Of a stretch of 60,000 nt of DNA, positions 11,941 to 23,620 are shown one piece after another; position 1 is the stretch's first letter, and every line of letters begins with the position of its first letter. Under the pieces are notes generated by a model, which worked only from the letters and a program-made list of their open reading frames with translations, was not told the origin of the DNA and did not search any database. Position numbers and translations under genes: made by a program. Source of the stretch: Cryptomeria japonica (taxonomy: Eukaryota; Streptophyta; Pinopsida; Cupressales; Cupressaceae); the NCBI RefSeq assembly GCF_030272615.1, contig NC_081414.1, positions 661,180,438 to 661,240,437 on the forward strand, in the 5' to 3' direction.

Positions 11941-12857
11941 TCGCGAAATCCTGAGATGTGTCTGGAGGCACCACTGTCAAGTATCCACGAATTGCTATCC
12001 ATAGGAACATTGCTGGAAAGAGCAGAGATAAGAAGGTAGTCTTCACTTTGTTCGGCAACCTCATTTAGGTTAGCTTCCCTTTCCTTTGGGTCATTTTGAC
12101 AATCTCTGGCATAGTGACCATACTTATCACATTTGAAGCAACGAATGTGAGAGGAATCTCTTGACTTTTTCCTTGGATCATAGGAGGAGGATCTAAAATC
12201 TTTGCTTCTCTTTTCTTTCTTCCAATGACCACCTTTCCTAGATTTAGATAAGAGAACATGATTATCTTTGAGAGAGTTTTTGAGTTTTCCTCTTACCTCA
12301 ATTCGAGATTCCTCTTCGATGCAATCAGATTGAAGACGCTCAAAGTTGGGACGATCAACTCTTCCACCAATGCTACGAATGAATGGTTCCCATTCATCTG
12401 GTAGACCATTTAATGCAATCATAACAAGGTCTTTATCTGAGATTTGGCAATCAAGAGTGCTTAGCTTGTCCTTTAGTTCATTGATCTTCATGAAGTAGGC
12501 TATGATTGAATCTTCTTCTTTCATTTTTATGTGTAGAAGTTGCTGTCTTAGGGCAAGAGCCCTGCTGAGATTGTTGACTTCATAGATCCCTTCCAAGTGT
12601 TTGATCATTTCTCTGGCAGATGTAAACTTTGATATGACAGTGACAAGATGATTCTTGACGGACTCAATTATGATCCTTCTAGCCTTGAGGGAATCTTTCT
12701 TGAACAGTTTCAGCTCTTCAGCATCTTTTGGAGGAGACAGCCTTTCTTCTACAAATTTCAGTAGGTCATTTTCTTCAAGGATCAACAAAATACGAACTTT
12801 CCAAGCAGCAAAGTCAATGGCTCCCTCAAGCCTATCTTCAGCCTTTAAACCTGACAT
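11922..12857 (-). pseudogene. Copia A gag and start of protease
   Basis: The frame starts at the methionine of MSGLKAEDRLEGAIDF; a further in-frame ATG lies 21 bp upstream, but this one aligns with the starts of the copia B and C gag genes. It contains the gag (UBN2-like) region with LNGLPDEWEPFI and a CX2CX4HX4C zinc knuckle (CFKCDKYGHYARDC) near 12150-12100. It then reaches the protease active site DSGAS near 11960. A single-base indel just after GFREHL throws the frame off, separating gag-protease from pol. Confidence 0.9.
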
Positions 12858-12924
12858 CTTTAATCTGAACACAAACAACAGTTATATGCAACAATTGATC
12901 TGCTACAATCAGAAGTTAGTAACA

Positions 12925-12942
12925 CCTAGAGCTCTGATACCA
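12925..12942 (-). promoter_or_regulatory. Copia A primer binding site
   Basis: On the minus strand it begins TGGTATCAGAGC immediately after the 5' LTR and is complementary to the 3' end of plant initiator tRNA-Met. Confidence 0.92.
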
Positions 12943-13617
12943 TGTTAATTTAAACCCTAGGTATGATAATCAGATTTATCTTATTCAATTATGCCCTGGT
13001 TTGTATTAGATTTGCAGTAGTTTAGTGAACCAACATGCATTAAATTGTGCCCTAGATTGTAATCAGATTTGCAGAACTTAGTAAGACAACATAAATCAGA
13101 AATATGATAGAAGACAAACAAGCATACCCTGGGAAAACCTCCAAGGAGGAAAAACCCAGCATGAAAGACCCACAGGTCAGATTATATATTCTCCTCTAAA
13201 TAACAGTACAATACTTAGCTCGAATTTGATCTTGACATATTAGATCTGTCCTTGTATGCTTCAATGACTTGCCTCAAGATATGCTATGTCCCCTTGGACA
13301 ATATTACACCAAACTGAATAATTCGCCCTCTTCCTTAGGTTCGCACAGCAGAGCTAATTTGCATTCTGATTTTAATTGAACTTGATGATATTGACTTGCA
13401 AAATGATCTTTATTTATATGCCTCTTTACTTTATTAAGGTCGGCCCTTTCTTGAAGTCGACCTCCTTATATTTTAGGCACTTAATGTTATTTGGTGCTAA
13501 TATTTAATTGAAGCGTGGATTTAGGATAGGGCCACGTTAGGGTAGGACCCGGTCCTAAAGGAGTTCGGATGTTGCCTTAAGGCAATCCGAACCCCTATAC
13601 CCTAGTTACAATCAACA
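12943..13617 (-). repeat. Copia A 5' LTR
   Basis: 675 bp, the same length as its partner at 7892-8566. The differences I can see are single substitutions, for example GCAGTAG/GTAGTAG, GAATTTG/GAATCTG and GGCACTT/GGCGCTT. Confidence 0.95.
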
Positions 13618-14623
13618 AAATTTATGATTCATTTCGAATGGAAAGATATTCAGTTGTGCAAGTGAAAATGAGAATCAATTTATGAGTTTGTTTTGCTGAA
13701 TCTTGTTTACATATAGGCATAGATTCTTTAGAGGACTAGTTGGCATTGGCTATGTGTTGATGTGTTTTTATGCACATGCGAACACAGAATAAAATACCTA
13801 AAGGTACCTTATCCTCTCTTGAATAAAGTCTCCGAATGCTGAAGATGTCGCGAAAAGGATCAATCGGGATGACTTCAAGGTTCTTTGCTGTAGGATCTCT
13901 ACGTGTGGATAAGCGCCAGTGGTATGATGTGATTTGCTGGAATCACAAGGGGACTTACACTTGATGACTAAACGTCTGATTTGCTTTGAATGTTGCTGGA
14001 ACACAGGATTTTACTGGCTTAGACTTTGAAAAAAAAGGAAAAAGGACGAAGGCAAGGAAAGGATCTAATTCTGATACTAAGGAATGTAAGAGCAATGAAT
14101 GATCTTTGATGAAATTCTAACTAAGTCTTGTTTTGACATCCCAGGACCATCTCCACAAGGTTAGTGCGATCTTCGAAGGAAAGCTTTATGACGTTCAGAT
14201 CATCACTACAGGCATAGACACCATCATGCTGATGCATATCAATGAAGAAGCGGCAATTGAAGTTAAGCTTAAGTTGAATGATTCCAGTTGACTACACAAG
14301 GCAAGTCTGCAATCAACAAATTGCTAGTAGTATGGATATACGAATTTCACTGTCAATCAAACACATTTCTTCCACTCATCTAATAACATGAAATCAAATA
14401 TGAGAAGTATAGAGACCATGCAAATTGTTGAATCGACCCATAAATTTCACCATTTCTTCAATGAAGTTTTACAAGTCTTTTACAACAACATCTTGGCAAC
14501 AATCTTTGCCTTCTCTTTCTATTCTACTCTAATTGCTATTCTATCAACTGACTATCCACTATTAGCTAACTATTCCTCTTCTAACTACTCTCTATTCGCC
14601 TTTACAAAATGAAGAGCCAGGGC

Positions 14624-14712
14624 TTATATAGTGCCCTTAATACAATTCAATGGCTAAGATCAATTTGAGATCAATGGCCAAAATTCTACAATGAAAACCC
14701 TAATTAGGGTTT
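14624..14712 (-). promoter_or_regulatory. Putative promoter of G2: TATA box plus upstream palindrome
   Basis: Minus strand: the perfect 18-bp palindrome AAACCCTAATTAGGGTTT (14695-14712), then 63 bp, then CTATATAA (14624-14631). The same pair at nearly the same spacing occurs in G3 (27753-27841, plus strand) and, with a decayed TATA, in G4 (palindrome 39919-39936). Function is inferred from position and conservation only. Confidence 0.6.
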
Positions 14713-16217
14713 GTTACAACAAACTCAATTCTGACCAATGAAATAATTGTATTAATTGGACATGTCTTCTCTGGAATATTCGACCAATGGATAGCTGGGG
14801 TAGGTACATCGAAGTTTGTGCCACCTTTAATGAGTTAGGTACATTGAATCTGGACATGCTGAGGTGGACCAATTTGACTGAAGGAGTGATGACTAGGATG
14901 CCACCTTGTTTGATACTTGCAACTTGGTAGATATCCAATTCGATGCTGAAACTGTTTGCTTCTTCAACGAACCCTTGCTCTGACTTCTTTTGTCTTTCAT
15001 GTGTAGGATGATGATGTACCTCGCCTTGGAATGCTAGATTGGAAGATAGATGGAGAAGGTCGTCCTTAATGAAACTGGATTGGAGGAGGTCGCCCTTGTC
15101 GATGCCTTGATCTTCCTTGATGAGAGTCCGCAAAGTGGTTGATCTTCCAACTCCGGGGTCTCCATTTGATGCCTACACAAAAGATTAAAGTTAGTCTTTG
15201 AGCATCAAACCCTAAAGCATGAAATTAAGACTCTCAAAAGGGAAGATTCAAGATATTAATTTGAAAATGTCATGATAAATCCAGAATTCTTCATTTTTCT
15301 AAATTAATGGTAATGAAATCAAAATAAATCTTAAATAAGAACTTCAAAATGATTCTTCATACCTCCTCCTTTGAAAGCCTAACTATAAAACCTTGAAAAA
15401 TGATGAAAGAAGACCGGATTTTGATGGACAAGGCTTAGATTATAGTCCTCCCTTGGATGAATTACGCCTCCATTAGCCTTCAAAATGAATTTCACCTTCT
15501 TTAGTCTCCACACTTGGCAAAAAATCGCCTTCCAACACCTTCCAAAATCTGGAAATTATCCTTCAGCTTGCCCAATTTCGCACCTCCAAATATGCTCTTT
15601 AAATTCGCATGGGAGATAATGCAAGAATGATTTGAATTTGCTAAAGAACATCTCCCATTATATAGAGTGCTCACCTTGATTCTTGTTGAGGCCGACTTGA
15701 CAAAAGGAAATAAAAATGAAATAAAACCCCCATTTTGAAGGATGGCCGACTTGGCAAATTAGCTTTAAAATAAGATAAAATCCCACTTAAAAGGAGGCCG
15801 ACTTGCTTGTAAAAGCAAATAAATGTATTTGAGCGCTCACCTTCATTTAAAATTTGAAAATTAATTTCAAGGCTTCAAAGGTGGGTTTTTTCATTTGTTT
15901 TAAGGCTTAGAATTTAATTAATCAAATTATGAATGCCTTAATTTATGCGAACTTGCTTTAGTTTTCCAAATGTCTTGAAATAGGCAAATTTAATGAAAGG
16001 CTATAGGCTAGCTTAGGAATGTTAAAGCTTGATCAAGACTCCTTAAGCATCAAGATATCCACAGTGATGGTTTGAACCCCTTGTCTAGACTTGCTCACTA
16101 GATAAAATTGAAATTTTCTCAACCAATATTTGCAAATTTCCATGCCTTTGTATTCTCAATCTTGTAATTTGCCTTAGACTCAATCAAACAAGGTTGAATA
16201 ATAGATTTTTTGATATT

Positions 16218-17981
16218 TTCGCCCTGGACCCTCTGGAAGGGTCAGGAGCGATTTTTGCTTTTTGTAGCTCATTTTTGATCATTCCAACTTTAGTCCACCT
16301 CTCAATGCTAGGAAATATCTTTCTTCTTTCTCCCAATCCAAGTTTGATTTCGTTTTGCAAGGCAAAATGGGAGATTTTAGGATTTTCGCCCTGGACCCTC
16401 TGGAAGGGTCAGGAGCGAATTTTGAGTTTTAGGCATATTTCTTCATGCTTTTAACTTGACATCACTTCTAAGGCAAAGAACATCATGCCTCCCTCCCATC
16501 CAAATCATGAATAGCAAGATCTTGTCTTAATTTTGCAAAAAAAAGGGGAGAACTTGGAAATTTCGCCCTGGACCCTCAGGAAGGGTCAGGAACGATTTTC
16601 CTCCTTATCCTTAAAACCTTCATTCTTAACAATCCCTTTTCACTTTAAATCAATTCAAACATCGTTTCAAGCTTATCCCTAGGCCTAACTTTGCTCAATT
16701 CTGGAGGAAAAGTCCAATTTTAGATTTTTTGCCCTGGGCCCTCAGCAAGGGTCAGGGGCGATTTTCCTTATTTAGCTTGATTGCTCCTTTGTTGGCCATC
16801 CAAATTGTCTTCACAGGATAAAACATACCTTTTCACCTTCACTCCAACCATAAAAATCATTTTGTCTTTGCAAGAAAGAGGTGTTTTTGAGAATTTCACT
16901 CTGGGCCTCCTGAGAGGGTCAGGAGCGAATTTTGCAATTTTAACCAAAATGTTCCACTTTTCACTTTGAAACCTCTTTGTCAAGTAAGATCTCACCCTGT
17001 GATATGCTATGAATATGATTTCATGTCCAAGAGAGGTAAAATACTGTGCTTATAAAGAATTTCGCCCTGGACCCTCAGTAAGGGTCAGGAGCGAATTTCC
17101 TCTTCTGGGCAAAATTCCTTCATCTTCAAGCGAATTAGGGGCTCTATTAAGTTCATCTCACTATTCATCATACCTTTGGCATTTCAATTCAACCAAAACT
17201 GAGGAAAAAACATCTCCCACAAGATTTTCGCCCTGGACCCTCAACAAGGGTCAGGAGCGAATTTTAAGTTTTCAACAAAATCCTTCACTTTTTCAAATTG
17301 ACACTTTCTCAGGTGGGTAAAGGGAGATGTCTTTATTTCACTCATGTTTTAAGACTTGTTCTTTTTCACTACAAAATAAGGGAAATTCAAAATTTCGCCC
17401 TGGGCCTTCAGCAAGGGTTAGGAGCGAATTTACCTTTGTTGCCCAAAATTCACCATTTTTCATGCTTTCAAACCTCCAAATGCATCAAGTGACATCCAAT
17501 CTTCCTTCCAGGAGACCCTGCACATAAAAATTTAGCCAAAATTAGTGACAAATAAGCTCAAATAAAATTTTCGCTCTGGACCCTCTGGAAGGGTCAGGAG
17601 CGAAATCTTCATCCCAGGCTAAACTGCTCAATGTTCAAGTTTCAAACCACTTCACAAGGCAAAATTAGATGGTTTACCAAGTTAGGAACAAGTTTTCAAG
17701 CTCAAACAAGGTGGCAAATGAATTTTATAATGAAATTCGCTCTGGACCCTCTAGAAGGGTCAGGAGCGAAATCCCTCTTCCAGGCTAGAATCCATCATTT
17801 TTCAAGGTTTTCAAACAATTCAAAAGTCCAAACATGTCCACTTTTCCCTTCAAATGCCTTGCAAATCCAAATTTGGTCAAATAAGGCAAGAAATAAATCC
17901 TGGGTTGATTCTTGCCCTGGACCCTCTGGAAGGGTTAGGAGCGAAAATTCGCTTTGGACCCTCTGGAAGGGTCAGGAGCGA
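16218..17981. repeat. Palindrome array with about 167-bp period (in G2)
   Basis: Twelve copies of a roughly 34-bp imperfect palindrome, TTCGCCCTGGACCCT + 4-5 nt + AGGGTCAGGAGCGA, start at about 16218, 16385, 16562, 16728, 16895, 17061, 17227, 17394, 17570, 17736, 17909 and 17948. Spacing is 166-167 bp in most steps and 173-177 bp in three; only the last step is short (39 bp). The DNA between the cores is much less conserved than the cores. Open frames here are by-products of the repeat. Confidence 0.92.
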
Positions 17982-18549
17982 AATTTGACTTTTTGAACTC
18001 TCCGTCAGGATCATTTTATGGAATATAACATTTAAGTATAAGAATGTGACTTATACTTTAAGTTATATTCCATATATGCTTTCAGGATGTTTGAGAGTGG
18101 TTTCAGACCTCCAGGAGTTATATTGCAAAATATAGTTTTTGGTGGATTTTTCAGTTTTCCAGACTTAGTCAAATTTTAGGATCAGGACATTCCAGACAGC
18201 CAAATTTCAGGATCAGGACATTCCAGACTTCATCACTCACCAACTTGACCTAACTCAAGCAGAACCTGCTATCCTATTGATCTCCTGGCGACACTCGAAA
18301 TTGCAAAGGCTAACAGACAAAACCCTAAAAGACCCAAAAAACAAACCCTAGAAAGCAAAAGGCAGGGGTCCCCATTTGCAATGGGGCGATGTGTGAAATG
18401 GTCACAACACTATGGTAAATAATTTCAGAAAACTAAAGCATCTTTATGTAGACCTTCATGCATCTACAGAGAAACTGTTTATGTTTTTTTTTGGAAACGA
18501 AGTGATATTTAAACAATTTCATTCTACATGTTTTCCTTTGAACTGCTAG

Positions 18550-19500
18550 AAAATTATTGATAAACTTACAACAAGAACTGTGCTGAAGAGGATACATAAT
18601 TCAAACCTAGTGGCAATAGAATGAGAAATTAAAGTATACAAACATAGAAACATCAAATTTACCCTGGTAAACTCTTATGTGAAAAAACTCAGCAACAGTA
18701 GCACCACTCATATATTCTATAAAGAACAATTTTAAAATATACAAGAGATTTAACTTGTGCTAAGAAAGACCTTTGCCGTTTCTTTAGGCTGATAGTATGC
18801 ACATTCACAGAACCTGTCCTCAATACAACATGCACTCTCAAAAAACCACTTCTCAAAGCAGTGAGTGACGAGTACACTCAGTTGCTTTCCTTGTGATCAA
18901 TCCAACAACTTTTGGAAACTTGTTACACCACCATGTACCACTAATCCATTGCCATGTCTTCTCTGGATATTATCACATCAATCTGCAACCTGCTCGTGTG
19001 TTTACAATGCTATGAGCTTGTATTTATAGGCACAATGCTTAGAAGAAACCACTAAGTGGTTACTGTACCCTGTACACAACAATGGGTCATGACCTTTCAT
19101 ATTCCACATGTGTGTCACGTGCTATACATGATCTCTCATGCTCCATGCATTTTCATGTTTTATGAGTGACTCCAAAAGCTTGTGTGACTCTTGGCATCCC
19201 CCATGAGTCTTTGCACATTCCAAGGTGTTCCATGTGGTTTTCCTAATCTCATGTAACCTTCACCTTCCAATGATTTGTCTCTTTGCTTCTTGTTTTGTGA
19301 TCCTGAATTACAATGCAATTCCAATATCTGATACATCATTACACAGGGAGAAACTTAAACAGTCAACTATGGCATACCATTCCATCAGGACCACAACTTA
19401 CAACAACATTCATTGTTAATATAAGGTGTACAACAGATCTTCTTAACAAAAACATTACCATGTTGTTACACAAGGTGTACAACACACTTTCCCAACACGA
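18550..19500 (-). mobile_element. Possible old copia-type solo LTR
   Basis: ACCCTGGTAAACTC...GAAAAAACTCAGCA at 18660-18694 resembles the ACCCTGGGAAAACC...AAAACCCAGCA block of the copia LTRs here. A TATAAATA-like element (minus strand) follows near 19025, the same order as in copia A. The ends and a target duplication could not be fixed, so the limits are rough. Confidence 0.35.
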
Positions 19501-19775
19501 ACTTTGTTCTAAGGATTATGATTGTCACACAGACAATTGTCTAATAAGTTCTAAAATCTGGAGCTTGACCATAAAATTAAGTGGGCTCTTTTTTTCTGAA
19601 ATATGCATCTTTTCTTTGTTCACTTAGGGTCTAATATTGAGATTGTGGGCTGCCTTATAGTGGTGTGAGGTGAGGTTGGTGCTGTGCTGTCTTTTGTGCT
19701 GCTATGTCTTCCATGATTATCTATTGTGCTTGTTTAAACCAGGTCATATGTGCCACTGTTGCAGCTCATACTTCG

Positions 19776-20105
19776 AAATGACTCCCCAGCTATGCTTCTT
19801 ACGTTCCTACACAGGAAATGAAATGTTTATATAGACATGACAACTAGATTCCAAGCATAATGATGCCTCCTATATTGCCAATGGAGATTGTCAGGTGCCC
19901 CTTTCTGATGGATCCGTACATGCCATTCTTGGAGCTCCTGGTTCCAAATGACTCCCCAGCGAAACATCCCTTTGCTTGCCAACCTTTTGCTACTGTACAA
20001 AAGTAGGTGGCTGCACATTGTACATGGGAAATGAAATGTTATATAGACATCACAACTAGATCCCAGGGATAATGTTGCCTCTTATAGTGCCAGTGGAGAC
20101 TGTCA
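19776..20105. repeat. About 170-bp imperfect tandem duplication
   Basis: Two units each begin near AAATGACTCCCCAGC (about 19777 and 19947) and contain GGAAATGAAATG, ATATAGACAT.ACAACTAGAT and GTCAG at corresponding places. Non-coding, origin unknown. Confidence 0.7.
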
Positions 20106-21400
20106 GTAACCTCTTTTTGAGGGGTCCAAACTCACCTAATCATGGCTGAACTTAAGGAGAAAAAATGGCATCATCAATTGTGTCACAAAGCTAAAAGGGG
20201 CTTCCAATTTCATGAATTCGTTAATCTGTTTGAATCCTATGATTTAACTAAATCTGCCATATCATTCATGACTCCACAAGAACTGACATGCAAGTTTTTC
20301 TGTTAGGGATTGTAAGATCCCCTTTGATCACTCGGAAATGTGTTGATGCACCATGATTCCAAAAGATTTGCTAGCATAGTAATTGGATGTGACCATACTT
20401 ATAAATCTTGTAATCATTTTCTCTAGCAATTTATAATTGGATGTGCTATAGTTTTTTTTTCAGAATTCAGGATTCCTCCAAAAAAGGGAGGGCCAAGACT
20501 ATTGGGGAGGCTCTATATAGTTGTCTTTTCTTTTTTCAAGTAGAAAACATAAATTTAAGATCAACCTCCATTAAGTCTTGATCAGGCTCCATGCTTAGCT
20601 CAATGCAAAGAATACCCTAAAAGCAATGGTCTTGGTATCAGAATGAGAAGAGGGCAACACACCAAAAAAGAAAGCAGAAATGACATTTTTTTAAAGTTGT
20701 TGGAGGCTATATATTTTCACTAAAATATCCCTCTCTCATATTAGTGTTGTGTATGTTATTGGTTGAGTTTATTGCATTTTCTAACATGATATTGTAATGG
20801 CCCAACCTCTTTCCCAAACATTAATAGAAAAAAACTAGATGAACATATTTTTTGCTTTGCAAGTGGACATTTAAATGTTATCTTGCAAACTGCTGCGCAC
20901 AAGGTGTCATGTCAAAGCATGATGAAACATGGAACGACCCTCACCAATGCACCAAGCATGGGGTCACAAGTAGAATACTTCACTAATGGTGTGGCAAGGT
21001 CACCACAATGATCATACAAGAGAATAGAGTTCCTTCTATGATGGAGATTAGGCACTAGCCTATAATCTCATTCTCTCAAAAAGTGACACCCACCTCATTA
21101 CACATCCTAAGATGACATAGTCGGCATCCAAGAAGATGTGGGAATGACATCCACTCATTCTAAGATCACTTACACAAGGGATAGGTCAATTGATAGATAC
21201 AAGGTCTCGATCAATTGAACTATGGACTAGTCAATTGCACACAATGTACGCAAATCAACAATGTTGATTATATGAGCTAGGGATTTTCTTACCCAAATAA
21301 ACACCCACACTCACAATTTGATAGGAGATGTTGGAGAGGTATGGCAATGCATACCACAACCACTAACACCAAGAACATAGATATAAGGTCATAGATGTAA
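20106..21400. other. Intronic DNA, nothing recognised
   Basis: No coding domain or terminal-repeat structure was found. It is the left flank of the LINE insertion site and continues on the other side at 29609. Confidence 0.5.
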
Positions 21401-21861
21401 CAATCAAGACCTTGGACAAAAGATGGAGCTGTTATGGGGAACTGCAAAAGCTAGGGTTTGGATGAGGCATGGAGGTGTGGGATTCGTGCAAAGTGGAAGG
21501 TGTGTCTAGGTTTCCGTGGTGCGGGGTGGCCATCACTAAAAGATCAATGCCCCCATCTAGCCATGTGAGCAGATGGGCGCCACATTGGGTAGGAGTCTCA
21601 AGGGCGTTTATGGCCGAGGCTTCCTCTTTGATCGCGAACCGGATTGGCATGAGAGGAAAGCTGATGCTGATTGTGATGGGAGGGACAATCCTTCCAACCG
21701 ACGGTTCGGTTGTTCTTATAGTTGCTCCACTAGCCCTCGTCTTTTTCTAGTGTTGCGTAGGGTTTCCTAGGGCAAGGCAAGGTACGTGATGGGGCGGAAT
21801 GCTCTAAAGATGCATCCTCTCCGAAATTGGTTTTTGTGGAGCTTGTTGATGGGTTGAAGAG

Positions 21862-22121
21862 GTGGAGCATAATGAAAGGGTTTTTTCTGGGTTAGGCTTG
21901 ATTGGGCATTCCAGAGGCATTTGGCCAAGCCTAAGAGATCTTCATAAATGGATCACTGAGAAATGGGAACCCATTGTGGATGGATGTTTTCAAATCTATC
22001 CAAGCACTCGTGGTTTTTTTATTGTAGTTTTTGAAGATGAGAAAGACAGGAATAAGGTGCTCTGTGACCATCACTGGTGTTGGGAGGGTAATCAAATGCT
22101 TATGTTGAAACCGTGGCATCT
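21862..22121 (+). pseudogene. LINE ORF1, 5' portion (DUF4283 domain)
   Basis: The reading frame matches the DUF4283 domain found in plant LINE ORF1 and related proteins: G.RPSLRDLHKWI, then RGFFIVVFEDEKDRNKVL, then a W...LMLKPWH end. It stops at the G3 insertion, and the same frame resumes at 28666 just after the element. An in-frame start at 21862 is only the first methionine in the open stretch; homology probably began further upstream with frameshifts. Confidence 0.8.
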
Positions 22122-22514
22122 TGTTGTGACCTTTTCACACATCGCCCCACTGCAAACGGGGACCCCCTCTTTCCTGGTTTCCGCTTATGTTAGTCTAGGG
22201 TTTTCGGCAGTCAAGTGGCAGTTTTGAGCTTTCAGTGCTCGAGTCTCATTTTTGATATGATCATGCCCAAAGGTCTTCAATGTGCTAGCAATATTTAAAT
22301 TTTGAGTTTTGAAGTCAATAGGATCAAATGTTTAAAATGCTAAAAATGTCAAGGTGATCCTAAATTTGCCCAAGTGTTGAGGTTCCAACTTGCTTTATAT
22401 GTGAGCGTAAAATGTGTTTAAATGTTGCAAATTAGTGTGAATTTTGTGCCAGAGAGTCAAAGGTTCTTATAGGAGTTGTTTTTTCACTTCTGGGAGGTTA
22501 AATATGTCATATAT

Positions 22515-23620
22515 GCACAAAGTCTTGATGGACCCTAGTTTCCCCCCCCAAATCCAATTAAAATGTTAAAAGTCCTGATGGAAATAGAATTTCCATTGAG
22601 CGAAATGGCAAAATTTGATAAGTTTGGGACCTTTCAGTGTGAAAATCATCATTGTCCTGATGGAAGACGTTTTCCCCCCATGAAATTAAGGCATAAAAGT
22701 TTTTGTCCCGATGGGAGGTGTTTTTCCACTAAGCAATAAAGGTGAAAATGGACTTTGTCCTAATGGAGCATGATTTTTTATTGCATTTTGAGCAAAAAGA
22801 AGTGATTTTTATGATGAAAATGGTCTCAGTCTCAATGAGGTGCGTTTTTCCCCTCATGGACTGACTTTGCAAGTGTTTTTTTGGGAAAATCCTAATGCAT
22901 TTGGATTCTCCACTATGTTTGTCTCGATGGAGGTCGTTTTTCCACAAGGCCTTCAATAGTAAAAATGTACAAGTGTGTCCCGATGACCCATGTTTTTCCA
23001 CCAGGAGGTAAATGACCAAGTTAAGTACAATTTGAGTGTCCACATGAGGTTCGAAGCTCCATTAGAGAGGAAAATAAGTGGAACAAAGTGAAGTGTGGAC
23101 AAATTTATGTTGTCCTAATGAGGTGCGTTTTTCCGCTCGAGATAAAATGATGACTTTTAACCAAGTTAATGTGTCCAGATGGAGTTCAAATTTCCCCTGG
23201 AGGTATTTTGATGAAATTTGGCAAGTTTTAATGAGATTGTGAGTCCAGATGAAGGACATTTTTCCACCAGGGAGTGTTTTTACATGAAATGATCAAATTT
23301 GGTTGTCTAGATGGCCATCGATTTTCCCTTGGAGTTGATTTGAGGATGAAAATGAATTAAGTGATGAAATTTATTTGTCCAAATGAGGGCCGATTTTCCC
23401 CTCAAGGGTATAAGTTGCAAATGGGGGTGAATTTTAATGAAATTATGTGTCCAGATGGGGTGTGATTTTCGCAAGTGGCTGAAGTTGAATTCAAATGAAA
23501 TTTTAATGACAAGTGTATCCCCAAATGATATCGATTCTGCCGTACCACAAATATTTAATGATCAAACAGGGTGGTATTTAATTCTAAATGTTGAATCCCA
23601 ATGCAAATTGTTTTTCCCCA
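22515..23620. repeat. Hairpin array, GTCCYGATGG...TTTTTCC units (in G3)
   Basis: About 17 units spaced 48-92 bp, each with the form GTCC-GATGGAGG-tcGTTTTTCCACCAGG. CCYGATGG can pair with CCACCAGG around a T-rich loop. Conservation is concentrated in the two arms and the T-run, while the spacers drift. Confidence 0.85.

Larger units (their letters stand above)
7892..13617 (-). mobile_element. Ty1/copia retrotransposon A, near complete and young
   Basis: 5,726 bp with 675-bp LTRs, an initiator-Met-tRNA primer site, gag-protease-integrase-RT-RNase H in copia order, and a polypurine tract, all on the minus strand. The target duplication AAATT is perfect (7887-7891 and 13618-13622). I count about four differences between the LTRs (over 99% identity by eye), so it is the youngest full element here. 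The polyprotein is nevertheless broken by at least one frameshift and two stop codons, so it is probably not autonomous now. Confidence 0.95.
13755..18409 (-). mobile_element. Family G unit G2 (4,655 bp, TG...CA, with target duplication)
   Basis: It starts TGTTGATGTG and ends GTCACAACA, flanked by a perfect CTATG duplication (13750-13754 and 18410-18414), so it inserted as one unit. Both ends match G3 (inverted) and G4. No primer site, polypurine tract, gag or pol is seen, so it behaves like a very long solo LTR. The TATA-like CTATATAA at 14624-14631 on the minus strand gives the likely transcription sense. The sequence upstream of that promoter holds the palindrome array at 16218-17981. A terminal hairpin CCCCATTTGCAATGGGG sits at 18370-18386. 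Confidence 0.88.

Noticed and set aside
16218-17981. CRISPR-like array (regular repeats with variable spacers)
   Set aside because: Plant nuclear context, spacers of about 130 bp, no cas genes, and location inside a transposable unit.
16194-17996. Several short proteins in the G2 array
   Set aside because: They share the repeated translation of the palindrome core (PWTLWKGQER and similar) and have no independent evidence.
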